Source: Marisa cornuarietis (lineage: Eukaryota > Mollusca > Gastropoda > Architaenioglossa > Ampullariidae). From it: a stretch of 64,000 bases of DNA. The stretch is from contig SMMW01000634.1 of the NCBI GenBank assembly GCA_004794655.1, positions 2,824,501 to 2,888,500 on the forward strand, read 5' to 3'. Positions 1 through 13,300 of the stretch are shown one piece after another. The first letter of the stretch is position 1. The number at the start of each line of letters is the position of its first letter. The translations under genes and the position numbers were made by a program. The notes below the pieces were generated by a model. The model saw only the letters and a list, made by a program, of their open reading frames with translations. It was not told the DNA's origin and searched no databases.

Positions 1-407
1 TGTGGAGGTAGATAGCAGTTTATGGCACATCGCAAGACAAATTGTTCAACAGGTGTTTCTCCCACGTGAGTGACCTGAAGGGATGGAACTGTGCGTAGGT
101 GGGTGGATATGAGGGTGGGTGATTAGGGTAAGTCAGAATGCGATGGCGCAGAGAAGTGGGCACTTCCGGGTAGAAATCTGCAGTACCCTTGCGGAGAGAA
201 CTCTGTATGCTTGACGTTTTGCACGGGAGTTAGCCTCCCTGAAGACTGCCGGGCATTATCAACGTTCCACCATTTCTTTTTAAAAGAGAAATAAATAAAC
301 CAAAAAAAGCATCTGCATGCTTTCCTCAAACTCTAAACGATGTATATTTGCACTGGTAAATAGTAGGGCATTCTAGCGGTTGCCCCCATCTCTTTCTCGT
401 TTTCTCT

Positions 408-411
<4 letters not shown>

Positions 412-495
<84 letters not shown>
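412..495. repeat. (CA)n microsatellite
   Basis: Uninterrupted run of 42 CA units. Confidence 0.98.
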
Positions 496-497
<2 letters not shown>

Positions 498-3117
498 GTC
501 GTGCTTTGGAGTAAGATACTATAAAAATGACAACAAAATGCTCTCCAATGGTAGCAACCAAAAATAAAATTATCCATATAAAAACTACACTCATAAAAAG
601 CCAAGTTGTTCTTTTAAACATCGTTACCCAACTCCCAGCACCCCTCCCCCCAAAAAAACCCCACCTCCATAAATATAACCCCTTAACCCCTTCCAGCGCC
701 ACCATCACTAACACCACCACCATAACCACATAAATGTCATAAAAGGTGAAGTGACCAAATTAGAAATTTTCCTCAAATATCTACATAATTACAAATATAT
801 TTTATAAACAAAGATGATTTATTCAAGCACGTGACCCTGCTAAATCAACAGAAGTCACGATCACCACGCTCACTCTCTTTATACATGTAATAAAAAAAAA
901 GATTTTAAACAGTAAAACGACAGGACAGAAAACACAACTCCTCAGAACTCGTATAGGTATCGGCAAGGAAGCCATGTATTGCATTGCAAGTTACAATGCC
1001 TCGCGGTAAGTGAGCTCTCAAGAAGAGTAAATTATGTAAAGGCATTGCGTGGTGTGAGCGGCCGTTGAGTAAATAAGCTGCAAGTGAAATGAAAGTGATT
1101 TTTGCGCCAATGAGTGCATGTCTCCCTCTGTCTTTCTGTCCGTGAAGTTCGTGGATATTATTGAAAATACCGCGAAAAGACAAAAGCTAGAGTTTGTACT
1201 GATGTGTATTGATCATCGTGATGGATGTTATGACTGGTGGAATACTTGTTCTTTTTTTTTTTTTTTTTGAACGACTGCCTGAGCACAACTCACTCCTCGT
1301 GATTCCGTTAATTATTGGAATTTGATGGAACTGAAGACGACACGAACGTTAGTCTCACAGCGGGGAAAACAACAAGGTGTTTAATGACAGAAGACTTTAA
1401 GTAAGCACTCAGTCTTGTAAGGATAATGTGAAGAAACTGGCGATGAAATCCTTTCATCTAGAACATACAGTCGGTAGCACGACTGCGCGCATAAAAACTA
1501 CTAGGAAGCAGCTAACCAGCGTGAATTTTATTTCCTCACTTAGAAGAATTACTCGAAGATCCACCTCTGTTTCCGAGGTCTGTGTGTTGAACTAAAGCCG
1601 CAATGATAGACCAGCTCAAAACTGTAAAGAGATGCTCGGTATATAAAACCTGACTACAATATATGCAGTATCTCATTTTCTCATACTGTTGGTATCTCTA
1701 AGGTTGACAGATTACTTAGTAATCTCACATACGTACATCTCCTTTTTCTTTTTCTTTTTTTTCTTTTTTTTTTTTTTGCATAAAGGCGGACAACTTGTGC
1801 CACATAATGCACATGCCATAAACTCTATAAGACCGCATGAAAATAAGCCAAGGAGGGCGCACAGGGGGGAAAAAGTGGCAGCAAATATTTTGTTAAAAAT
1901 CCAAGCACCGTTCCATTTGTGAGAGTTCCCGCAAAGCCTCAGCCTTCACTCCTGGCTCGGCACTTATTCCCACGAAGTAAATGAAATTGTGGTGAACCCT
2001 GATCCCTGTTGTTGTTTTACAGCAGTGATGTAAAACAATCGTGTATTACAGTCCGGAGCTTGAGGAGACTTCCGTGTTTGCACGAAGGTGAAAGGGTACA
2101 ATAGCTAGGAAAGATTAATTGTATACGATCTGTTTTAAACGAATATTCATTAACTACATGTAATAAACAACGAAAAGATTTTTTAAAAAGAAAGATTGAA
2201 ACAAAAACGAAACATGAAAACTGTCTATCCAGTAACAAAACGTTATTAATAAACCTTCTTCTTCTTAAAAATAGATGAATAGTATTTTGCTAATTACATA
2301 GATGTGCAGACAAATAAAAATATACTATTTAACATTAAAAAAACACAGAATGCTTATAATATTCACTGTCAATTTAATATGCAGGGAAAGCGAATATTAT
2401 AGTGTTTAATCCTAAGAACGATTAATAGCATGGTGTCTATTTAATATGCCAAAACAAAAATTGTTAGAGTTAACAGGACAGACATTCACGAATCTTTATG
2501 TAACTGTCATTTAAATACTTTGGTAAAATTATTGTCCATCCTTCGTCCATATTTGTCCGGTTAAGAACGACCTTAAGGCGAAAACTGTTGTGAGACAACA
2601 TCACAGTTAAGTGCAGATAATTAGTGAATGAATGTGCATGGATGCTTACACGAGACAAACATTATGTCAACAGTAGATTGTCGGTGAACAAATGTACATT
2701 GAAAGCTTCCATCAAATGTACGAGGACAAGAAAGAATGTGACTCAGTTATGAAAGCAATGTCACTTCATGGGAGACCCAAATGAAAATTCCAGATAAAGA
2801 TTTCGTTACATTAAGGTGTGGTTAAAGGGATAAGATGTTACGAACATGGAACATTTCCGAAACACGAAGAAAATTTCTTCATTCATAAAAAATAATGATA
2901 ATAATACGAAGATAGGAAACTGGTTAAGATTAGTGCTTTTTGTAATTTGTACATGACAATGCCACACAACAGCTTTAGGATGTGCGAGGTTCCCTACAGA
3001 GTATCGAACCTAACACTTCATATTGATTCTTGGCAGCTTCCTATGAAGAGTTGTTGCATCTCTTTACTCTAGAAAGTACCAGTTCAAAGACATCTTTCCG
3101 ACTTTCTTACTGAATCT

Positions 3118-3118
<1 letters not shown>

Positions 3119-3185
<67 letters not shown>
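3119..3185. repeat. (AC)n microsatellite
   Basis: About 33 uninterrupted AC units; a short (GT)n follows about 70 bp later. Confidence 0.98.
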
Positions 3186-3187
<2 letters not shown>

Positions 3188-3792
3188 GTGGTAAGGGTAA
3201 GCATTTCTAGCTCATACATTATCTCAAACCTATTGTACATTTCATAATTTTATAGTGTGTGTGTGTGTGTTAAAAAAGTTTGATTGCTATTGCAACTTTT
3301 TAGTCCTTATTTTTATCTGCGTTGCCTTTACTGTTGCCTTTAATATTTTTCACGCTCCTGCTGGAGTTTAGTTGCTTTTAATGATCGACATGTTTGTGCG
3401 GGTACAATAGTGGGTAAGTGCTATTATTCCGAGACGCATTAACTACAGTTTTAATATTCCATAATATACCTCAGAGCGAGCACAAATATTAATATTTGGC
3501 AAAAATTGTACTAGTTATGCGTGTACATCAGTTGTAACTTGTAATTATATATTTTTCTCTTTCGTATTATGGAAATGGTGGCATTCCTGTTGTATTATTC
3601 GTTGCTTTATATATTTGCCTAACTCTTAGTCGTCCCTGTTTGTTACACTAAACTCCTTTGCCTGTATATCTTCGCTGTTTGTTTGTGTAGCTGCCCCATC
3701 CTTCCCTTCCTTTGTCTGTTGTACATTGTCGTGTTTTTGTCTCAAGCACAAAGCATATGCATATGATTGTGATTCAGCGAGACAGAAATCGC

Positions 3793-3807
3793 GACGACGA
3801 CGACGAC

Positions 3808-3894
<87 letters not shown>
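3793..3894. repeat. (GAC)n(GAT)n microsatellite
   Basis: About five GAC units pass into about 29 GAT units. The long Asp or His runs seen in translation are artefacts of this repeat. Confidence 0.98.
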
Positions 3895-3895
<1 letters not shown>

Positions 3896-6800
3896 AACAG
3901 GCTGCAACCCAGTCGGCAAACATATTTTAAATAACCGATATTTTATACAGCGATTAAACGTTTTTTTGTTTTTTTTTTCATTAAACGTGTTTGTGACTTG
4001 TTGTCGAAAATATCGGAGCTTGAGACAGAAGGGCTACAGTTACTGTAAATATTAAGAATTTTGCGCATCAGGTGTTCTTAAATGCTACCTATCAAACCAG
4101 TTTGAAGTTTACGAGATAAGTGCAAATATACAGAAAGAGCGATTCAGATTCAAACCATGCACATTCCACATCAAGTCGTTATGGATAATTTCACGTGTTA
4201 TTTTTCAAGAAAACACGACCTCTTATTTTGCTGTCTCAAATGAGAAAATGTGTCCCCCATCTCCTTTTAGTAATCCGCAGTGCATGGCACTGAACTATGA
4301 AATAAAGTGATTTTACTTTCAAATAATTTTTTCCTGCTGTAGTGATATGATAGTTTAATGAGACATTCCCACTACCTGGTTATTATTGTTGTCTTCTGTC
4401 ACAGCCTTCAAGCTAACATTTTGCATTTATTAATGTTCGTCTGTTATTTTCTTCTCTCTTTTATTATTATTTATACATCCAATCTCAGTTATTGCATTTG
4501 TGACAATAATAACCTGCCTTTGCGAGCAGTCTTTTGCTGATTTAGTTTCTCCATGAAAATCTTTGACAATAGACAATATTCACGAGTGGCACTGTTATAT
4601 TCCGCGTTCTTACAGCTATTTTGTTCTTCGGTTTTTCTCAATTGGTGACATGTTTTGATTATGTATATAGCTTCTCTCAAAACTAAAGTTTCAAAATGTT
4701 ATTAACATCTTTTCTAACACAATTTTCTCATCTTTTTTAATTCTTCTTTTTTTTTTTTGGTTCGTTAGGCCTCGGCTGTCTTTTTGTAACACTTTGCTAC
4801 GTTTTTATATTTTATTTTCACCAGATATATCTCATTCTGTAGCTGCCGATCCCATTGTTAACTCCACGCATTAAGCCCTATTTGGTTGGTAAACACTCCA
4901 GAGGTAACACCACCCACTTCATCCTCTGTAATAAACGGAAACCCCAGTATTCAAAATAACCTTTGCTGACAATGAGCTAGTTACATCTACCTTATCATAA
5001 GTGTGTACATTGCTACTTATCCATTTCTCTTTCATTCCTTCTTTCATTTGTCTCTTCCGATCATGTATACGTGGTCGAAAATGTCTTTTCTCTCATGTTT
5101 ACAGTCCAAAATTGTAAAGGTTTAAACGGTAATGGCACAAGTTCCTGTACAATGGTGGCCATTGCATCGTACATCTTTGCTTTTCGGTTCCCACCACATG
5201 AAGTATGCGTCTGTGTTTTTAATTCCGATCTCCATGTCTCTAGTAAAAGACTGACAGAGAGACAGACAGGCTGAGATGGGGCATGGCGAGACTTTAATCG
5301 TCTCCTGCATCGCTTAGTTAAGCAGACTTTTAATTATCGACTTTTGTAGGTTAAAATGATGTTAGCATCTCTAAGGTTGGCAAGTTTTTAGTAAGCATAC
5401 ATAAGTTAATCAGGGAGGTAATTTGATGACAGCGGTCTGAAAGGTGCCAGACACAAGAGGACACCAGTAGTATTTAAGACGAATGGCAAGAAAACTCGAA
5501 GAAACGAGAGTGAGTGTAGTTCCAAACCTAATGTGGCAGGTGAGACTCGCCCTGATTCACCATGAACATGTTACCTGCATCATCTCCTGGCATCAAGGAT
5601 GCCAAACGATACATACAATAACATGCAATAAATACAATCATACACATTCATTTCTACATGTATTAAAAGCAGTCATTCGTGGATGAAGTCAAATAAAAGT
5701 ATCAGGCAATACACTGATTGGCGTCTAATGAGGCTTTACTTAGTATTTGATGCTTAGAAATATGGATCAGTCAAAATAGTAGTTTACTACTTCACTAGTT
5801 ATATTTTTTGTTTCAAGGATGTAGGTAGAACTAATACCAGGTCATATTTTTACTTATACAAACGTATCTATTACAAGCACTATATATAATACAGAGAGAG
5901 AGAGAGATTATTTTATCCCTTCTTTCGCCTTCATCCACCATCTGTCTATGACTCAAGCCATGGATGTGCCTATCTACCCACATATCTAGTTCCCAGATCC
6001 CTATCTGATCTTTTGCGAAAGAAACCAAACTTAATTTTTACTTCCAGTTCTCTTTCATCTGCATTGTATTGCAACCTTGACATTTATTTTTAACACCCAT
6101 TTCTGTTCTTACATTAGCTTTGCTTTTTATTGAGTCCACTGAAGTCCAAACTCCTGCCCACTGCTCCAGGTCCAAGCCCATAATGAAGGCGCGCAAAACT
6201 AACAAACTGCGGCGAGGTGTAAAATCAGTTTGCCTCCTGAACCCTCCTTAGAAACAGTACTATCGATGAAGAAGAACCTGGCAAGGGTTGAGATTTGCTT
6301 CTACACATAATAGCGAGGAAGCTCTACAACTACATTATAACAGTCGGTAAACGGCCTGCGAAATGTTTACCAGGGACACAAAAGGCTGTGCTTCTAATCT
6401 AAGGCATGTGTAGAAACACCCGGGTTCCGTCGACTTATTAACCCTATGTCCTACCCATGTATCCATCTATCGGCCTGACTTTCGATGTACAGCAGCATGT
6501 TGTTCATGCGTTGATAAACTGCCCGTTGACAGTGTGTGATGCACATGCACTACTTATACGATGCTTACTTAATTAAGAATGTGCAACGCTACAATACTGC
6601 AGTGGCACACACTGCCATGAACATGAACATTCTTTGTCTCAACAAGAATCTTGAGCGCTTTCAGGCGTTCATCGTGGAAGAGTCCAGTTAATTTGCTTAA
6701 AGAGCAGGCGTGGCCTTGACGTGGCCCGCAACTCCCCCCGGAGACTGCGAAATTGCCGATATCAACATGAAAAGGGTTAATGCACTGCTGGGTACACGAG

Positions 6801-6945
6801 GATGTATGGCGACAACTTCTTTTGCGCACTTTCCAGTCCAGTCGAAATTAGCAAGATTATTTATGTTGAAGTCTGTAATAGAACACATTCACACACGGAT
6901 GCACGCACAAGACAATGCAGCAAATATCGGCGATGTGTGCCTGCA

Positions 6946-6946
<1 letters not shown>

Positions 6947-7001
<55 letters not shown>
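6947..7001. repeat. (CA)n microsatellite
   Basis: About 27 CA units. Confidence 0.97.
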
Positions 7002-7003
<2 letters not shown>

Positions 7004-7816
7004 TGGTAACTCCGTGCAGACTGGGCATTACTAACATATCAATGAATGGAGTACACAGGTAGCCAATGTATCTGTCATACACAGGCGTATGGTTCTGAAC
7101 TTTTGTGTCAGGGAGTAAGTATGTTGTATGAGTCTGAAATGTTTGTACTGCTGCTGTTTTATGTGTCACTAGTTTTGAACACAGATGATATTTGTAACAT
7201 GACTCTTTTTGAACTAATTATATTACAGCCACTTTCAGAATTGCCACTACTGTTTGTATTATTGTGTATTTATTGCACACGGGTGACTACTATTAATGCT
7301 TATTCTGTTCCTATAATTACTGTTATGTAACATTTTATGTTCTGCTACTCGTTTCTGAGGTCAGTTACAAATGGGAATAAAATGGAAAATTTTACTCTCT
7401 CTAAAACAAATCTCACTAATATTTATTTACCTCTCACCCCATAAGTCTCTTGGAAACAAACACTGGTTTCCAAGGATTCAGTTTTGTATGCGTGCGAAGA
7501 GAACGAGACTGAGACTTTTCTCTAGTCACTAGTTTCCGCCAGAAAAAAAGTCCTCCTAATTATTTGACAATGAAATTTTATGGGGCACACAATTTATAAG
7601 CAGTCTATACTCAAACTGTTCACTCTCGATACCAGTTAAAATAGGTATAGTGTATTCACTCATTATTGATTCATCTTTATTAAATAAATTTGATTATAAT
7701 TAGGATGACAGTACGGCGCCATTCTGAGTTAAAAACAAAACAAACTTTACAAAACACAAAATTTACACTTACATCAGGATAGGGGCTTGGCGGCAAATGT
7801 TTCATGCTGATAAGGC

Positions 7817-7843
7817 TTATTTATTTATTTATTTATTTATTTT
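7817..7843. repeat. (TTTA)n tract
   Basis: Short TTTA tetranucleotide run of about six units. Confidence 0.9.
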
Positions 7844-8898
7844 GAAGAAATTTGTTTTCACATTAAACAGTGTTTATAATTTTGACAGTCAATAAAGGTA
7901 GAAAAAGGATGTTTTGAGCAGATTAAATATGAATGTAGTGTTAAAGATTTTTTTTAATGCTTATATGTTTATAGTCCATACACCTCGAATAACCAACTGC
8001 ACCAGGCATAACATAGCTTTCAACCCCGAACAACATAGTTTGGGGCAGAACAGCAAAGTGAAAAATTAAGAAATTATTTAAGCGAATATCCTTTGTGTAA
8101 GTCTGATCATATTATTAAACAAAAAGCAAATCAAAAAGTGTATCCAAAGCATTTTAGTTGCTGTTATTCGCCTAAAATGAAAACTAAAAATAAGAACCTT
8201 TGTTTGCTTTAAAATATTTACTAAGTGATTCTGTTACTGGAGCATTCATTAATTTTAAATCATAACAGTTTCAGGGGCCTGTTTAACAACAAACCATTCC
8301 GCTCTTCTTGCAAAGAAATGGTTGGGCAACCTGCTTGTTGTTTCAACAGTTATGTCACTTTGCAAGACTTTAAATTTTATCCAATTGCCCAACAGACACG
8401 CCTGATATGACAATTACTTACTGCTTTCGTCAACAACAATAAGAAATGCTCTGCTACTCAAACACAGGTGAGTGCATGTCTCGGGCTGGGCAAGGCAACA
8501 CGTCCTCAACAAACTAACATTCGCCACAGAAAAGGGATGGGGTGGGTGGTGGGGTGGGGGGGAATGAACAAGAAAAAAGAAGCAGTTACAGAGACGAGAA
8601 CACAAGGTGCATGTTATGGCTCTACAAACGTCCTGATAATCATCTGTTGCGTGGATACGCGCTTTCTACACATTTGTCCTGGGCAAAGGAAGGAAGGAAG
8701 GAGTGACAAAAATAGATTAACGGAAATAAACAGAGGAAGGCTGGCAGACGGAAAAACAAATATAGACACATATACACTATTTTCCGCTTCCACTTTTAAG
8801 GTGTTGTTTATAAATATATATATAAATAAAGTAAGTCGGGTACACAACAGTGTGAAAACTGTTTCTTGAGCTGTTGAAATCAGTAAAGGCCAGAAAGG

Positions 8899-8900
<2 letters not shown>

Positions 8901-8972
<72 letters not shown>
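8901..8972. repeat. (CA)n microsatellite
   Basis: 36 CA units; a degenerate minisatellite starts about 60 bp to the right. Confidence 0.98.
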
Positions 8973-8973
<1 letters not shown>

Positions 8974-9034
8974 GGGGGTGGTGGTAGAGAAGAGTGTTCT
9001 GAATAATTGCGTGGAGGTATCAAGAATACTTATA

Positions 9035-9215
9035 GGTATGCTTTGGAATATCTCACAGGTTTAGTGAATAATTTCTATATTTACTGCTTGTGTAGGAATA
9101 TATCCTGTGCATACTGCTCACCTGGGAATAGCTCGTATGGTCAATGTTTATCTGGGAATATTTTGTATATTTACGCTGCATGGGAACATCTAGTCTGTTT
9201 AGTGATTGCATGAGA
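9035..9215. repeat. Degenerate minisatellite, period about 30 bp
   Basis: About six diverged units built on 'tgggaatattttgtatatttactgc'. Examples start near 9092, 9123, 9153 and 9180 with (T)AGGAATA or TGGGAA(T/C)A. Confidence 0.6.
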
Positions 9216-9298
9216 CTTGCACACTTCTCGTGCGCAGGCTGTGAGTGTGGGAATATTTTGTGAACTCTGTACTAGCCGGAGAATTCAAAGGTACTTAC

Positions 9299-9971
9299 TG
9301 TTTGGCTGCGAGTATCGTGGAGAGCCCAAGAACCAGCTGGGAATGGCCGGATGCTGCGACTGGTTGGCCGGCCACCGTACATCCGTCAGCGCGCCCACCC
9401 CGAGGGCAACCGGCACCGGAGCAGTCGTCGAGGTGGTTGGCGAGTGGAGGGCAGCGGAGGATGGCGGAGGGGACGGTGTGGTGGTCACGGGTGATTTCCG
9501 CCGGCTGGGATGTGCCAGAATGTCTGCGACACTGAACGACGTGATGCGGTGTGGCTGCGGTTGGTGCTGGTGTTGGTGCTGGTGCGGCGTCAAGGGGCAC
9601 TCCTCGTTTTCCTTGCCGCTACCCGGCCTCTCTGGGCTGGACAAAACGATCGGGTGGCCTCGCGGGTAGCAGTGCTCCGACTGGACGCTGCTGCAGTCAC
9701 TGGCGCACCCCGGGGAGGAAGTCCGGGAGAGGGCCGAGGAGGGTCGGGCCATGCACACCGCTGGAGAAAACGCAGCACCGTCTGGCATATTGTAGACGGC
9801 AGGTGCAACCGACGGAGAGACAATCGGAGAGGATGCAAGGCGGTGGAACTCTGGCGGTGGGGTTATCTTCGGGGACGAGGCTGTGGGCGAAGAGGAGGAC
9901 AACGACGAGGTGGAACAGGAGATGGACTTTGGTGGAGAGAATGCCGAGTTCTTGCTGGCCTGCAGGGCCAT
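9299..9971 (-). CDS. NK-class homeobox gene, N-terminal exon (probably NK1/slouch); homeodomain exon outside window
   Basis: This minus-strand frame encodes 224 residues plus one base. The ATG at 9971 is the first ATG below the promoter-like region, with G at -3 and G at +4. The product is Ser/Pro-rich and unstructured, has a short His-Gln repeat at about residues 130-137, and then SFSVADIL at about 145-152 (FSVADIL at 9516-9536). That is an engrailed-homology-1 motif, the Groucho-binding signature placed N-terminal to the homeodomain in NK-class proteins. The context 'ITSFSVADIL' resembles NK1/slouch proteins (in my recollection, TSFSVLDIL) more than NK2, NK3, NK4 or Lbx. The exon ends at an A|GTAAGT donor (9298 downwards) in phase 1. 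No homeodomain is encoded in 1-9298, so the next exon lies left of the window. The orthology is inferred from one motif and linkage to Msx. The open frame also continues upstream through a possible acceptor (TTTTTGCTTGCAG, ending about 10004), so an internal-exon model is a weaker alternative. Confidence 0.72.
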
Positions 9972-10004
9972 TGCCAGCGGGCTGGAACCAGGTGACGACG
10001 GCTG

Positions 10005-10330
10005 CAAGCAAAAACCAACAGGAGCGCGCGCGCACGCGTGACGTTCTCGGCTAGCAAGACTTTCTTCCCGTCACTCGCGTGCAATCTGTTAACCTCGGCG
10101 CGACACACTACTGTTGGTATTGACGCGAGCCTCGCGAGGGTCCCTCCCCCTCGACTGCAGGAATTACGCCTAACGACCAATCACAGGGCAAGTCAATTTC
10201 CCTCCGACGCTGCCATTGGTACATCGCCCGGCGCCGTGACACGAGCAGGGCGCCGCCCCTCTTCTCCTACACCAGGTTTCCCCTTGCGCAGTTGCCAAGT
10301 GTCGATGGTGGGGATAGCTGGGGATAGCCG
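10005..10330 (-). promoter_or_regulatory. CpG-rich promoter region of the left NK-class gene
   Basis: GC- and CpG-rich sequence directly upstream of the NK-class exon. It has two opposed CCAAT boxes, CCAAT at 10177-10181 on the plus strand and ATTGG at 10215-10219, about 200-250 bp from the ATG at 9971. On the minus strand no ATG occurs between about 10130 and 9971, consistent with a 5' UTR. No TATA box is seen. Transcription start is inferred near 10050-10130. Confidence 0.5.
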
Positions 10331-13300
10331 GCCGGGGGCTCACGCGGTGCGCTGTTGTGTGACTAATTACGCTCTTTATGCGCGATGTCTTCCAAGCGAG
10401 GTCTCGCTTGCTTTGCGGTCATTCAAGCGGTACGATTACCAAGCACCTATAATTAAGATGTAAATATTTCGATTTATTTAGCGGCAAGACGGGGACAGTG
10501 GCTTTTGGGAGGTGGAGTGCCAAAGTGGGGTGGTAGGGCTGATGGGGATTAGGGTGTGGGCTGGTGGTGACATGAGAGCAAATGGTAGTTTGCAGATAAA
10601 CGACATTGACAGCACGGGCGTTTAAGTGATATGCGTCACCGTTCACGTTTGTGTACATGTATTTAATATTATGAGCCATGAATTCGTATATTGAATTTTA
10701 TATTATTGTATTTTGAATTCCCGGTTTTCTGCTCTTCTTCAAACTTTGTGGTTAATTTCGCTACCACAGTAATTGTCATTATACACCTTTGTCTTCTTGT
10801 CTCTATATAAAAACTTAAATAGTAAATATAGTAAATTAATATATTAGGGTGCGTATCTATATCTACCACGATAAATATATATATATACTTCATATCTACA
10901 TGATCACGGATACCCTTCCATGTAGTCACCACTTCTTTACTTTTCAGCGCAGCAATAGAAAAAAAATTAAATATACGCCTCCGAAATATTTGCATTACTG
11001 TGGTGTCATAGACCTTACTTCTAAACATCGTTTAAATCCTTCTAGACCTGCATCTCTAGGTATGTCAAAGTGCTTGAAGATCTATAATTATGTCTTCTAC
11101 GTGCCTATGGGTAGACCTGTAAAAGCGAGCAACATTGCGGACTTATTTCTGTGTTGGGATAACTGCATCTCTGTGTAAGAAGATGGGCACTATCTTTTTT
11201 TATTCACACAGAAGGTATTTTGTTTGTAAACGTTAGCTTCACTATCTGTAATTCTGTTCAAAGACTGCACTGATTGTCAACCTATAATACAGAGCGATGC
11301 CTGTCTTGCCTGCAAAGGTAACTCTTAACTGTAGCTACCCGTAACTGTCCCCCGTTTGTCTGTCGCAGTGTCAGACAATTTATTACCTGCGCCGTCCCGC
11401 TGTCGCAATGGCGGTTCCTTCAACTTCTGCTTCCTCCCAGTTCTCTACGATATAAAGCAAATCAGCAGCTACGTCCCCCCTGGCACAGCTTTCGGGCTTC
11501 GTTTGACACCCTCAGCCCCGCGGCTTGGTGTATCAGTTTTCACTGTCTCACATTGCAGTTGCCTTCTCTGACCCCTAGACTGGGTGGGACACCTCCCATC
11601 TCCTACCCTTTCTTAGTGTCTCCGTCGACTCTTCCCAAGGTATTGTCTGCACGGACCATTGTTTTTCAGCTCTAGCTTGATATTGCGCAAGACATCAATG
11701 CTTTCTTTCTAGTTTTTGCCGATACTCTCTTCCCCCTTCTTTTAAGAATCTGGGTGTAGTGTCCACGGGTGAGGTCTTGTGCGATGTGTCCATTTATACA
11801 TAATATTGTGTGCAGATCCTTGTGTATAATTCATAAATGCAACAGAAAAAAGTAAGAAAGAGAAGAAGATGAAGAATAATTGACTCTCCCACCTGCCTGT
11901 TATAGTATTACTAAGGAGATACAATAAATGATTGCTTGTGTTTCTGCGGTCAGCGCGAGTGGATGAGTACAAGATAAATCGCTAGCCATCGCATTAGAGC
12001 AAATCTCTGAGGTTTTTGGTTAAAGTGCTTCTTAACTGATATCAACAAGTAAACATAATTTATTCAAGCTGTCAAAAAAACAGAACAGCACCACCACCCC
12101 CATCCACAAAAAAGAAACAGGCAAGGACAATGACTCGCTAGTTAAAGTAACATGTAAAGGGATGGAACAGAAATCCATCCTTTACAAACTTGCAACGAAG
12201 CAGACCACCAGTTCAAAGTAGCACCATTCTTTTTTGGGCTTTTTACTTTCTCCAGCCTACAGTGAGAAGCTTTCCAGCGGTCAAGGGTCACAATGGAAAC
12301 TTGTAAATATGACAATATATGCAATTTTTCTTTTTCTTTTTAATAGAAATATCCTTTATGTGCCCTATATGACTACGGTTTCTTCGGCGGGATTGTATGG
12401 AGTGTGAAATCTCCTACAGATGTCTACACAAAGACTTACATGACTCTCTGCATCTTATTAGCAATGCTAGAGCTGGCTAGAAAAATCGTAATTTTCTTCC
12501 TTCATGCTTTCAGGAGTCCCAGTCTGTTATTTGAAAACGTTACAGTTGTCTTCACTGTCTCGTTGATAACAAGGTTCCCTGAGGCGACTTCATTGCCCTA
12601 ATTACAGAAATAAAGAGTTGCATAGATAATGCCCTGAAAATCCATATGACGACACGAATTAGGAAATCATAATAACAATAAAAGAAAATAATGGGACGCA
12701 ATAGTGGTCTTTCTATCATTCGATAGAATCGGTAAATAGACAGTTTTGTTTTTCCTTTCTCTCTTTCCGTCTTTCGATCACTTCTTTGTGTGGGTTAGTG
12801 ATGGGAGGCTTTTACTAAATGCTGTCTTGGCTTTGTGGCTGCCTCGTTCACGTGAAGGCGATCACCGAGTTAGGATGTCAGTTTGGTGTATTCACTAGTG
12901 GGGCACCATCACCAGCCAGGCAAGATCGATTTATTCTATTTTGTAGGAGTTTGAGAACCGCGTCAGTGTATGCTTTGAATGTGTTCTGAGGTGGCTATGA
13001 GATGTGCCACTGAAAATAAGTTTCTTTCTGCCTTCCAGACTTAAAGCGCCTTTCCGTGTTATCCCGTGTGGATGCACCAACACCAACACCAACACCAACA
13101 TGGCCGGTCATCTTCGCGGCCCATGGGAACCACAAGTAGAATATGGGAGAGGGGTGGGGTTGACCATGACCAAAAGTGAGATCACACGACCTCCTGAGCC
13201 TGAAGCCCTCTTGCGTCTCGTCTGCTGTGTCCCCCGTGGGCAACGACATCAGTGAGCACTGCTCAGTAAGCCACCACTAGCCGGAACAGGGAGGTGAGCT

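Larger units (their letters stand above)
1..9298 (-). other. Probable intron 1 of the left NK-class gene (open at window edge)
   Basis: AT-rich DNA downstream of the phase-1 donor at 9298. I find no homeodomain or other credible exon on either strand, only microsatellites (412-495, 3119-3185, 3793-3894, 6947-7001, 8901-8972), a TTTA tract at about 7817-7843, and a degenerate minisatellite near 9035-9210. If the gene model is right, this is the first 9.3 kb of an intron that continues past the left edge. Confidence 0.5.

Noticed and set aside
407..604. Cys-Val or Thr-His repeat open frames over CA/TG runs here and at 6.9, 8.9, 20.9, 39.9, 48.6, 60.5 and 61.5 kb
   Set aside because: They are translations of microsatellites; no coding signal outside the repeat.
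3626..3919. Poly-His, poly-Asp or poly-Ser/Met frames over GAT/ATC arrays (also 18.9 and 50.7 kb)
   Set aside because: Pure trinucleotide repeats with non-coding flanks and no splice-bounded exon.
7046..7330. 94-codon hydrophobic frame
   Set aside because: T-rich DNA gives Leu/Ile/Val runs; no start context or homology pattern.
9972..10007. Extension of the NK-class exon to a TTG at 10007
   Set aside because: TTG is not a likely start in an animal gene. The first ATG is at 9971 in good context. An internal exon beginning near 10003 remains possible but less likely under a CpG promoter.
9217..10054. Plus-strand and alternative-frame open frames of 150-167 codons over the NK-class exon
   Set aside because: Shadows of the GC-rich minus-strand exon. 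Only the minus frame with SFSVADIL has a motif, a donor and a promoter in place.
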